Below, piece by piece: positions 17,701-27,100 of a stretch of 64,000 nucleotides of DNA. This DNA comes from Filimonas lacunae (GTDB lineage Bacteria; Bacteroidota; Bacteroidia; Chitinophagales; Chitinophagaceae). Under the pieces are notes generated by a model. The model was not told the DNA's origin and did no database searches. It saw nothing but the letters and a program-made list of their open reading frames with translations. The stretch covers positions 3,906,001-3,970,000 of the forward strand of contig NZ_AP017422.1 of NCBI RefSeq assembly GCF_002355595.1, read 5' to 3'. Each line of letters begins with the position of its first letter. Position 1 is the stretch's first letter. A program made the position numbers and the translations under genes.

Positions 17701-18852
17701 CTATTGTATGCGTTTATAAATTTCAATGGTTTTAGCCGCTGCCTGCTCCCACGAGAATAGCTTTAAACGCTCTTTACCTTTGGCAACCATGGTTTCCCTA
17801 AGTGCCTGGTCATTAATAAGCGATGCTATCTGGTGGCGCAACTCTTCTTCATTATGCGGATCAGCATATAAAGCCGCCTCCCCTCCCACTTCGGGTAAGG
17901 AAGAAGCGGTAGACAATACAGCCGGGCAACAACAGGCAAATGATTCCAGTGCCGGAATGCCAAAACCTTCATATAAAGAGGGGAATACAAAGCACAAAGC
18001 ATTCTGGTACAGGTAAGCCAGCTTCTGATCGTTAATGCTCATCTGCGTCAGCTGCTCGCTGATGCCTTCTTTGGCAAACCAGGCCAGCTCATCACCCGAA
18101 AAATTATTGTTGACAGAATAACCACCGGCAGCAATCACATGCAGGCTTTTATCAGCTTTCAGCAATGGAATAACCGCCTTCATAAAGCCTTCAAAGTTTT
18201 TATATTTAGCCCGGGAGCCAACATATAACACATATCGTTCGGGCAAAGCAGGCATGCCCGAAGGCATTTCCGTTACCGGCTGCAGCGAGTTACCCAGATG
18301 TACTACATCCACCCTGTCTTCCGGAATATGATACAACCGCATCAGATCCTGCTTGGTATGTTCTGATATGGCAATAATGCGTGTAGCCGGAGGGATTACC
18401 TTTTTCTTAAAAGCAGCCGCCCTGTCTACCTTAAAGTACTGCGGATACAGTTCATGTATCATATCGTATACGGTTAACACATACGGCTTTTTGCCCAGGT
18501 ATTTTAAGAAGTAGGGGTTATAGTAAGTGGGATGAAAAATATCAAACTCCTGCTTTTTCAGCTCACGTACTACTTTGCTATAACTACTGTTAGGATCTAC
18601 CTTGCCCAGTAATTTTACCAAAGCCTTCTTACCCTTGAAATCTTTTACGGCCGCCAGCCCGGTTACCCGGTACTTTTCATCCGCAAACTGCGGCATGCTT
18701 AATAAATAAGCATTATTTGTTTGGCCAATAGGTATAGTATATTCAAGATTTTCTTTCGTATTGTTCAATCCCTCAAAAAGAGAAGCATACAAGCGCGAAA
18801 CTCCGCCGTAACGCTGCATATCAAAAGCCTGGCTATCGAATAAAATTTTCAT
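17701..18852 (-). CDS. Family 4 (group 1) glycosyltransferase
   Basis: The 383-aa GT-B-fold enzyme has an N-terminal acceptor domain beginning MKILFDSQAFDMQRYGGVSR. Its C-terminal donor domain carries YVLYVGSRAKYKNFEGF, FVFPSLYEGFGIPALESF (the E-x7-E motif that binds the nucleotide sugar) and a closing helix. It resembles mannosyl/rhamnosyl-type transferases acting on undecaprenyl-linked glycans, but the sugar cannot be told from sequence. Its start codon directly follows the stop of the upstream gene (no gap), so translation is likely coupled. Confidence 0.92.
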   Translation of the reverse strand: MKILFDSQAFDMQRYGGVSRLYASLFEGLNNTKENLEYTIPIGQTNNAYLLSMPQFADEKYRVTGLAAVKDFKGKKALVKLLGKVDPNSSYSKVVRELKKQEFDIFHPTYYNPYFLKYLGKKPYVLTVYDMIHELYPQYFKVDRAAAFKKKVIPPATRIIAISEHTKQDLMRLYHIPEDRVDVVHLGNSLQPVTEMPSGMPALPERYVLYVGSRAKYKNFEGFMKAVIPLLKADKSLHVIAAGGYSVNNNFSGDELAWFAKEGISEQLTQMSINDQKLAYLYQNALCFVFPSLYEGFGIPALESFACCCPAVLSTASSLPEVGGEAALYADPHNEEELRHQIASLINDQALRETMVAKGKERLKLFSWEQAAAKTIEIYKRIQ

Positions 18853-19851
18853 TTAATTAAATGGTTTATTATACATCTTTCTGATGTTGTAAAACAATTT
18901 CCGCAGTACTACATTACTATCTATAATGGCAGCCAGGCGAACACTTTTGTCTTTATAAGGATTGTAATCAATATCCGGCTGCCACAAACGGGCATAATTC
19001 CGGCACTTTTCCACAAACGTTTTTACATTCAACCGGTTTCTTTCCGCATAAGGCACCCTTAGTAACCGGTGAGACAAACCTTTACAAAGCCAGTGAAGGT
19101 AACGCAGGCCATGCCTGTTTACTTCTGCCCGCAAAGCTGCATCCTGCTGTATAGCAGTGGCTATATATTGTACAAACTGTTCCAGTGCGTCTATACTCTT
19201 AATAGAAACCCGGGATACACTTTGATGGTTCCGGTACGAGAAACATTCTGCTAATGCTGTGGCTTTATAACTGATTGCGGTTAACTGATACCAGAGTACG
19301 AGATCGGAGAAAATAAGATCGGGGAAAAAAGGAATCCCCCCCAGTCTATCATAATCGGCTGAGCGCATCATATAGCCGGTAGCCATAGAATCAAAGGTGC
19401 CGGCCATGTTAACGCCCATATATTCCGGCGCATATTGCACTTCATCCATAGGCTTACAAGAACCTGTAACCTCACTATTTTCATTAATAAAGCGAAAATG
19501 CGCCTGGTACAAACTGGCCTGGGGATGTTTTTGAATCAGTGCATCCATTACCGACAAATAATTAGCATCCAGCACATCATCATGCCCCAGTATGGTCATG
19601 AATTCATTGCGTTGTATATCTTTTATCCTGCCCCAGTTGGCTTCAATACCCAGGCGGGAAGCGGTGGTGTAAATATGAATTCTGCTATCGTTCAGCCCTT
19701 CAATCCATTGCAGGGTAGCATCCGTACTACCACTATCCACAATATGTAAATCAAAGGAATCCAGCTCTTGTGCAAGCACACTTTCCACACAAGGTTTAAT
19801 AAAACGCAAACTGTTATAAGTTGGTATAATGATGCTGTATTTCCTGTTCAC
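18853..19851 (-). CDS. Family 2 glycosyltransferase
   Basis: The 332-aa enzyme has the GT2 signature YSIIIPTYNSLRFIKPCVES, then HIVDSGSTDATLQW and the DxD-like ILGHDDVLD near residue 95. The ~100 C-terminal residues are helical and basic, as in many O-antigen transferases. It sits third in the operon with a 2-bp gap before it and none after it. Acceptor and donor are unknown; it differs clearly in sequence from the two other GT2 enzymes of the cluster. Confidence 0.9.
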   Translation of the reverse strand: MNRKYSIIIPTYNSLRFIKPCVESVLAQELDSFDLHIVDSGSTDATLQWIEGLNDSRIHIYTTASRLGIEANWGRIKDIQRNEFMTILGHDDVLDANYLSVMDALIQKHPQASLYQAHFRFINENSEVTGSCKPMDEVQYAPEYMGVNMAGTFDSMATGYMMRSADYDRLGGIPFFPDLIFSDLVLWYQLTAISYKATALAECFSYRNHQSVSRVSIKSIDALEQFVQYIATAIQQDAALRAEVNRHGLRYLHWLCKGLSHRLLRVPYAERNRLNVKTFVEKCRNYARLWQPDIDYNPYKDKSVRLAAIIDSNVVLRKLFYNIRKMYNKPFN

Positions 19852-19853
19852 CG

Positions 19854-20732
19854 TTACTTCTTTTGACTTTGTTTGAGAATCCAGTAATAAGGGATGGACA
19901 GCACAAAGACAGCCAACGCCAGTAACCGGTATCCTGAATAACGAAACACCAGCAAATTTTTAATTACCCTGCCTGCGCCATATCGCAGCATGGTTTTGCG
20001 GTATATTTTAGCCAGGATATTCATTTTATCACCAGCAGTATGCTCACCACTTAACAGGTATTGAATACACAGCTCCGGCATTTCATTATACAATGCGGGG
20101 TCTTCCCCGGCAGCACTAATACCACCATCCGCAAAAAAAGCTACCGTTACCGGCACAAATACAGTTTTCACTTTACCGCTTAGCCAGCAACGCAAATTAA
20201 AATCATAATCCGCCTGTTGCTTAAAGCGCAGTTGATGCAGTCCCATAGTATCGTATACAGCCCTGTTAAAAAACATAGCCTGGTGGCATATATTCGATTT
20301 CAGCAAGGTTTCTACAGATGTTTCCCCGTTGTATATCCGGGCCAGTTTTTCGTGCCATACATTACCATATACAATCACAGGCTGCAGCACAGGTTGAACC
20401 AATAGCTGGCCCGCTATGCCTTCCAGTGCATTATTGGAATAGAAATAATCATCGCACCCCAGAAAAAAGAGCCATTGTCCTTTGCTGTAAGCAATGCCCT
20501 TGTTCATGGCATCGTACACACCTTTATCAGGCTCACTTATTACACGAAGGTTGGAATACAGCCCCTCCTGCTCTTTTGCAATAGCAACAGTAGCATCGGT
20601 GGAACAGCCATCCACAATCAGATGTTCAAAATTGCGGAATCCCTGTTGCTGTACGTTATCAATGCAGTTTTTTATATGGCGTGCTCCATTATATACTACG
20701 GTAATTACAGAAATGAGAGGAGCAGCAGCCAT
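19854..20732 (-). CDS. Family 2 glycosyltransferase
   Basis: The 292-aa protein starts ISVITVVYNGARHIKNCI, with LIVDGCSTDATVAIA and the metal-binding-like FLGCDDYFY near 96. PDKGVYDAMNKGIAYSKGQW makes it a relative of the last gene of the operon, so the two probably arose by duplication and now add different sugars. Its C-terminus ends with a hydrophobic stretch (LLALAVFVLSIPYYWIL), probably a membrane anchor. Gaps of 3 and 2 bp join it to the FkbM gene and the next transferase. Confidence 0.9.
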   Translation of the reverse strand: MAAAPLISVITVVYNGARHIKNCIDNVQQQGFRNFEHLIVDGCSTDATVAIAKEQEGLYSNLRVISEPDKGVYDAMNKGIAYSKGQWLFFLGCDDYFYSNNALEGIAGQLLVQPVLQPVIVYGNVWHEKLARIYNGETSVETLLKSNICHQAMFFNRAVYDTMGLHQLRFKQQADYDFNLRCWLSGKVKTVFVPVTVAFFADGGISAAGEDPALYNEMPELCIQYLLSGEHTAGDKMNILAKIYRKTMLRYGAGRVIKNLLVFRYSGYRLLALAVFVLSIPYYWILKQSQKK

Positions 20733-20735
20733 AGT

Positions 20736-21467
20736 TTACTTTTTAATAAAAATGCCATCTGCCTGTAACACTCCATTGTTTTGAGTGCTGTGCAATTGTT
20801 CCATGTTACCGGCATACAAAAACCCCATCGACGTCAGCTTCTTATATACATCATCAAACAAAGGCTGATTCTGATACAAACGGGTAAACGACAGTTCACA
20901 TATCACCATGGACGCCTGTGCAAGCACACGCGTAGCACCATTGATCACTTTATCTTCAAAACCCTGCACATCTATCTTCACCAGCAAAGGCTGTGACAAC
21001 TGGCCATTACCCAATACGTTATCCAGCAAATCAATATCAACCGTTATCTTTTGGGTATCTACCGCATAGTCAAAATTGGCATGGTGCGTAGCTTCCATGC
21101 TTAAAAAGGAAGAAGACGGCGTGTACTCATTCTGGTGAAATTCCAGTTGTCCTTTGGTATCTCCTAAACCCAGGTTATAGAACCGGATGTTTTTATCAGT
21201 GGAGAAATTGGACTGTAATTTCTGGAATGCACCCGGCAATGGTTCAAAAGCATGGATAGTAGCCTCGGGAAACAGGATACGCGCTTTTTCCAAAAACTGT
21301 CCTTCGTTAGAACCGATATCAACAATGGATTTAAATTGCTGATCCTGCAGCCATTTAAATTCACCTTCCAGGGCCTTTTGGTCTAAAACGCCGGGAACAT
21401 AGGGAGGTACATATTTAGTAATATCGTAACCAAATTTTTGTAAAAAGGACCTGATGAGTGTGCGCAT
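20736..21467 (-). CDS. FkbM-family methyltransferase
   Basis: The 243-aa protein has the class I S-adenosylmethionine fold: FKSIVDIGSNEGQFL near residue 40, the acidic ribose-binding IHAFEPLPGAF near 70, and KIDVQGFEDKVINGA near 160. That is the FkbM pattern, whose members O-methylate sugars or polyketides. As first gene of the glycosyltransferase operon it probably methylates a sugar of the same surface glycan, perhaps capping the chain. The promoter should lie in the 155-bp divergent gap shared with the flippase gene. Confidence 0.9.
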   Translation of the reverse strand: MRTLIRSFLQKFGYDITKYVPPYVPGVLDQKALEGEFKWLQDQQFKSIVDIGSNEGQFLEKARILFPEATIHAFEPLPGAFQKLQSNFSTDKNIRFYNLGLGDTKGQLEFHQNEYTPSSSFLSMEATHHANFDYAVDTQKITVDIDLLDNVLGNGQLSQPLLVKIDVQGFEDKVINGATRVLAQASMVICELSFTRLYQNQPLFDDVYKKLTSMGFLYAGNMEQLHSTQNNGVLQADGIFIKK

Positions 21468-21622
21468 GCTACCTTTTAGTTCGTATTTTTTAAAGGTTCC
21501 AAAGATAAGGAATGAGCAAGGACTACCAAATTTACCAGTGGCTGCTTTTCGGACACGAAAACACCCGCTATTCTAAGTTTAATGCCTAAATTGCCCCCTT
21601 CAATTACACGTTTTACAGGTAT

Positions 21623-23131
21623 ATGGGCATTATACAAAAGCAAAGTATCAGATCTAGTATTCTTATCATGGTGGGATTCGCCATCGGCGGCATCAACATC
21701 CTGTTCATTGCTCCTAAAATGCTCACTACCCAGGAATTGGGCCTTACCCGTATTTTTCTCAACCTGGCTGTTACCCTTTCCACCTTTTGTACATTAGGCT
21801 CTTTACCGGTTATTTATAAATTCTCCCCCATTTACCGTAAGCACCTGACGCCGGAAAAAAGCGACCTGCCTTTTGTAACGCTAATGCTTTGCCTGCTGGG
21901 TTTTGTAATATTATGTATAGGCGGCTACCTGGGCCAGGAATTGATTGTAAGAAAATACAGCGCCCGCTCACCTTTGTTTGTAAAATACAGTAACTGGATA
22001 TTTCCCTTTACCTTTTTTATGCTGCTGCTGCTTTGGCTGGAAGCCTTCAGCTGGACATTTAAAAAGACGGTGATTTCCAATGCAATGAAGGAACTATTAC
22101 CCAGGCTTGCGTTTACCGTGCTGTTAATATTGATGGGTATGCACTGGCTTTCCCTGCCTGTATTTATTGGCATGTATGCCTTCTCTTACCTGCCGGCTGT
22201 AATAATATTATTTTATACACTGCGCAAAACACGCGAGTTCTACTTTAACGGTAGTCTTAGCAAGGTTACCTTCCGCTTAAAAGGCAAAATGGCCACTTAT
22301 GGCTTATTCCTGTTTGGTGCACAGTTTTTAAATATGCTGTCTAAAAACAGTGATGATATTATCATTACCGCCAATGCACCACGCGGGCTTACCGATACGG
22401 CCGTGTTTGCCATTGCAACCTATATCATTACTTTAATGGAAGTGCCCCAGCGCAGCATTACGGCTATCAGTATGCCGGTGCTGGCTGAATCGTGGCGCAA
22501 TAAAGACATGGATAACATCAAGCATGTATATCACAAAAGCGTGTCTAACCTTATGGCAATAGGCCTGGCTATGTTTGCGCTGTTATTGCTGAACTCGCAT
22601 AACATTATGGCTTACCTGGGTAAAGATTATTCTGGTATTGAGTTTGTGATTTTAGTATTGGGATTGGGTAAATTGGCCGATTTATGCACAGGAGCCAATG
22701 CACAGATCATAAGCACTTCCAGTTTCTGGCGGGCAGAATTCATTACAAATGTTATTTATACTTTCCTGGCTATTCCGCTGGGCTATATATTGATTACCCA
22801 CTACGGTTTAATGGGCGCAGCCTACGCGGCTACCATATCCCTGTGTTTCTTCAATCTTATGCGCTATTTCTTCCTGTGGTATAAATATAAACTACAGCCT
22901 TACACCTGGAAGCACCTGTGGGTAGTGTTGGTAACGGCTGGTATTACTGCTGTCATCCACTTTTACTTACCTCGCCACTCTTCCTTTATCGTGGATGGCA
23001 TTATACGTACAGCATCCTTTAGCCTGGTATTCTTTCCATTCATACTCACCACCCGCCTGTCCGGCGAAATAAACCAAATGGCCAACAAGCAATGGGGCAA
23101 TGTGAAAAGATTATTGGGAAGAAACAGGTAA
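21623..23131 (+). CDS. Wzx-like polysaccharide flippase (MOP superfamily)
   Basis: The 502-aa protein has about fourteen hydrophobic helices and begins QSIRSSILIMVGFAIGGINI, as in polysaccharide/lipopolysaccharide biosynthesis exporters. Wzx proteins move undecaprenyl-linked oligosaccharide across the inner membrane before polymerisation or ligation. It diverges from the glycosyltransferase operon, which supports a role in exporting that product. No polymerase (Wzy) or ligase was recognised in the window, so the rest of the pathway lies elsewhere or the glycan is a single unit. Its stop codon lies in an inverted repeat that may end both convergent transcripts. Confidence 0.9.
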   Translation: MGIIQKQSIRSSILIMVGFAIGGINILFIAPKMLTTQELGLTRIFLNLAVTLSTFCTLGSLPVIYKFSPIYRKHLTPEKSDLPFVTLMLCLLGFVILCIGGYLGQELIVRKYSARSPLFVKYSNWIFPFTFFMLLLLWLEAFSWTFKKTVISNAMKELLPRLAFTVLLILMGMHWLSLPVFIGMYAFSYLPAVIILFYTLRKTREFYFNGSLSKVTFRLKGKMATYGLFLFGAQFLNMLSKNSDDIIITANAPRGLTDTAVFAIATYIITLMEVPQRSITAISMPVLAESWRNKDMDNIKHVYHKSVSNLMAIGLAMFALLLLNSHNIMAYLGKDYSGIEFVILVLGLGKLADLCTGANAQIISTSSFWRAEFITNVIYTFLAIPLGYILITHYGLMGAAYAATISLCFFNLMRYFFLWYKYKLQPYTWKHLWVVLVTAGITAVIHFYLPRHSSFIVDGIIRTASFSLVFFPFILTTRLSGEINQMANKQWGNVKRLLGRNR

Positions 23132-23152
23132 GCAGCGCATGCTACTTACCTG
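23125..23152. terminator. Hairpin between convergent flippase and methyltransferase genes
   Basis: CAGGTAAGCAGC and GCTACTTACCTG pair at 11 of 12 positions around GCAT. No T-run follows, so termination is inferred only from its strength and position. Confidence 0.45.
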
Positions 23153-23177
23153 AATGCGTATGTAAAAGCCTGTGAGC

Positions 23178-24110
23178 TTACAATTTAAAACAGTGGATAT
23201 CTAATTGTATATCGTAGTGACGTTTGTGTTTGGCTTCGCGAAAAAACGGTGTAGCAATGGTTTTGGTAGCTTCTTCTATATAAAACGTAAACTGGTATTG
23301 CGCCAGCAGCGTAAGCATCTCTGCCAGTTTTCCGGCATCAGCAAAACTACCATGAAACTCTAAAAACAGGTTATCTACCAGCGGCAGCTTATCGGCAATA
23401 TCTTTTATTACAGCATACTCCGCCCCTTCAATATCAATTTTCAGAAAATGTACCCGGTCAGTGATCATATCGCGCAGGCGAACAGCTTCTACTGCAACCG
23501 TATTGCCCGCTGTAGCATTGGCCTCAATATGGCTTCCCATATCATTACTGGCGGTAAATTGCAGCGTGGTATTCTCTATCCATACGGCTTTGTTCTGTAG
23601 GTTCACATGGCTTAAACCATATGACTCTACATTCTTCTGCAACAGGCTAAAATTCACACTATCAGGTTCAAACGCCGTTACACGGGCACCGGGACAAAGC
23701 TTTTTAATATACAACACGCTCAATCCAATATGCGAACCGCAATCTAACACCACGGCATTATCGGGCAATTTCTGTTTGTAAATATCATTGATGAAAATCT
23801 CTCTTACCCCATGCAGAAATTCAATGGAATTTTTTAGGTAAAAAGTACCGTCCAGGAAAGGAACTGCATGAATTTTATTGTTGGGCAGGCTACGTAATCG
23901 CTTCACTCTGAACTTACTATAACCTACTTTACTGTATTTGCTTTTAAATACGGACAGTAATTTGCTCACAGAAATATTATTGGGATCTGATAAAAAAGCT
24001 AAAATAGACGTTTTCAGGTTTCCTGCGTCTATTTTAGAAGTATTTAAACGTATTTCCTGTCTCGCTAACGTATCAGCACCAGGCTTCCATTCCTGATTAC
24101 GGTGCCACAA
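23178..24110 (-). CDS. FkbM-family methyltransferase, second copy
   Basis: The 310-aa protein carries VVLDCGSHIGLSVLYIKK (SAM-binding, near residue 120), VTAFEPDSVNFSLLQ and FLKIDIEGAEYAV, again the FkbM pattern. It is only distantly similar to the copy at 20.7-21.5 kb and has ~100 extra N-terminal residues. With ATG 24110 it overlaps the end of the upstream T9SS cargo gene by 46 bp; no other ATG lies before the domain, so the overlap may be real or an unusual start codon is used. It probably methylates a sugar of the nearby glycan. Co-transcription with the T9SS gene is possible because no terminator separates them. Confidence 0.85.
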   Translation of the reverse strand: MWHRNQEWKPGADTLARQEIRLNTSKIDAGNLKTSILAFLSDPNNISVSKLLSVFKSKYSKVGYSKFRVKRLRSLPNNKIHAVPFLDGTFYLKNSIEFLHGVREIFINDIYKQKLPDNAVVLDCGSHIGLSVLYIKKLCPGARVTAFEPDSVNFSLLQKNVESYGLSHVNLQNKAVWIENTTLQFTASNDMGSHIEANATAGNTVAVEAVRLRDMITDRVHFLKIDIEGAEYAVIKDIADKLPLVDNLFLEFHGSFADAGKLAEMLTLLAQYQFTFYIEEATKTIATPFFREAKHKRHYDIQLDIHCFKL

Positions 24111-27100
24111 AGCGTTTCTGCTTTTACCGTAAACACAAAGGTTCCCGGAGGTTGAAACTGCCCCTTATACTTACCATCCCAGCAGTCATTAGGGTTATTA
24201 GTAACAAACACGCGCTCGCCCCAGCGGTTAAATACGGCCAGCTCCATTTGTTTGATCATACCCCATTTATTAATACCAAAGCAATCATTCAGTCCATCTC
24301 CATTGGGTGTAAAAGCACTGGCAATAGGATAAGCATTGAAGTTATTTTTCAGCACCAGCACAGTAATGCTGTCTTCCTTTACACATCCTTGTATGCTGCT
24401 GGCCCTTACATGATACACGGTAGCTGTATCGTTGCGTGCCAGCGGATTATACGTATTAGCACCCGTTAAAGTACCTGCGGGATACCATTGGTAATAGGAG
24501 GCGCCAGAAGCCGTTAACCGGGCCTCGCCTTTCACACAATCTATATCATTGGATTTGGCAACAGTAAGCTGTGGCAATGGATGAATGGTAACCAGCGCAG
24601 TTAAGGTATCGGCTTTGTTACAGATATTGTCAAATGCGATTACACGATACGATCCAGGAATAACAGGTACAAACCGGGCAACAGAATTATTGTTACCGGA
24701 GGTAGTGCCGGCAAATAGCCACTGGTAAGCATCTCCCCCGCTGGCCACCAATGTAACTGTGTCTCCCTCACAAATAGTAGCCTGTTCGGGACTCAATCCA
24801 AAAACAGCCGGCTCGTTTACTGTTATCAGCACAGAAGCAGTTTGCGTGCAACCATTAGCGGCTGCCCCTGTTACCACATACCGGGTGGTAACAATGGGGG
24901 TAACCACCGGGTTACTTACAGTCGCATTAGAAATAGCAGTATTGGGCAACCAGCTATAACTGGCAGCACCAGAAGCCTGCACCCCCAGGGCATCGCCCCT
25001 GCAAATAATCTCATCGCCGGTAATGGTAAGCTGCGGCCGGGCATTTACCTGCACTACTATATAGTCAGAACTGGCACAAAAAGCATTATAAGCCGTTAAG
25101 GTGTAGGTGATGGTAGCTGTTGGTTGTACAGATGGATTGGCTACTTTTGTATCAGACATGCCGGTACCGGGCGACCACCGGATACTGTCAGTATATTGCA
25201 ACACATCTGTTCCCAGGCGCAGCAGATCGTTTTCACAAATAGCCGTATCCTTCATCAATGTTACCAATGGATATTCAATCACGCTTACCATTGCCGTGTC
25301 GCGCCCTGTACATCCCTGTGTATTAGTTACCCGCACATGATAAGTGCCGGAATTAGCAGCAGTGTAAGCATTAGCGCTACTGCCATCCTGCCATTGATAA
25401 ACAGCCCCCGGGTAGGTCAGTTGATAGCTCCTTACTCCTCCACGGCAAAATGTGGTATCGTTCCCAATAAACACACCCAACAACGTATCCAGCTTTAACA
25501 CAAAAGTATCTCTTACAACACATCCATATCTGGATGTTTCAACCCAGTAAGTGCCATTGCTTTTAATAACCAATGTATCCAGACTGCTGCCATCACTCCA
25601 GATGTTGCTGTTTGTAAAACGCGATTTCAGCACTATACTATCTGCACAAAACATCGAATCTGCAATAGGCACCTTAGCCGGTACATCCACCACGGTAACT
25701 GTTTTGCAATAGGTAACCTGTGTGCCTAAACCTTCGTCCACCACCAGGTTGATATTATAATTACCAGGGGTAGTATAAGTTACCGGGGCAGGATTAGCCA
25801 CGGTTGAAATAGCACCATTCACTACCACAGACGAGGAATACCTTACGCGGCTAATGGTATTATTATTTACATTGGGAATAAAAGAATACAGATCGCCTCC
25901 TACACGAAACATTTTAGAGATGGAGTGTGGGAAACTGAAATTGCCCACATTCCCATAATTGATAAGTGCTGGCGTATTATTAGTAATGTCATTGCCAAAG
26001 TTCAACTGCAACAGCTCATTAGTAGTGCCATTAACAGCAAAACCATACAGCCCATCGCAATAAGGCATTACATATATATCCCTGAGATGGTTTAGCGATG
26101 GCTGGTCCACTAATACAGTAGCACTTGGCGTATTCAATAAGGATGAGCCGAAGTAAAGCCGTACTAATCCATTGCTGGCAGCATCATTGGTCATAAAGGC
26201 ATACCATTCTCCATTAAATTTAACACAACAGATACCAGCCGGATTATTAAATACACCTCCAAAGCCACCCAGGTTAGTACCGGTGGGCGTGTTATCAAAA
26301 CTGCTGGTAAAATCAAAGCGGGTAAGCGTGTTATTGATCTGGTTCAGCGACAAACCATACCAGTCGTTACCTTCCTTAAACAAATGCAGATCGATAGGAT
26401 AATTCAGGTTGCCTATATTTCCCCAATTTGTGGCCACCGGGGTATTATTAGTAATAGCTGCCCCAAACTCCACCTTAATTATATACGACCCTACGCTGGT
26501 AGGATGCCCTCCCACAATAATGGCATACCACTTTCCTTCATTTTTTACCACCTGTATTCCCTCCAGCTGCTGCTTCAACACGCCATTTAACGTTCCCAGG
26601 TCGCGCGCAGTTGGTGTATTGAGTAAACTGTTACCAAAATCCAGACGAATCATTTTACCTACCCAGTGATCCAGCACAAAAACATAATAATTACCATTCT
26701 CTTCTGCTATATCCGAATACACAGGCATGTCCAGCACGCCCCCGATATTACCCAGGTTTACAGTAGCAGGCTGAGTATCCAGGTTGGCGCTATTGAAATT
26801 CCAGTAGTAGCTGGTGGCGTTTTGCGACATGTTGGTTACTGCAACCGGCGTGTTTACACAAACAGTATCCGGTGCCGAAAAAGCAGCGGAAGCTGCAAGC
26901 CCATTGGTCAACGTAGTTACATAATCTTCCACTTCCCCATCCGGCGCAAACCCTGTGGAACTGGCAACAGCTGTTTTGTCAGAAGATAAACGTAACCGGA
27001 AGGCATAATTCACGCCTGCGGTAAAAGCAGCAGGTAGCCCGGTCCAGGTAAGTGTTACAGAAGTAGCGTTTACAGGCACGCTCACGGTTACTGATTCATT

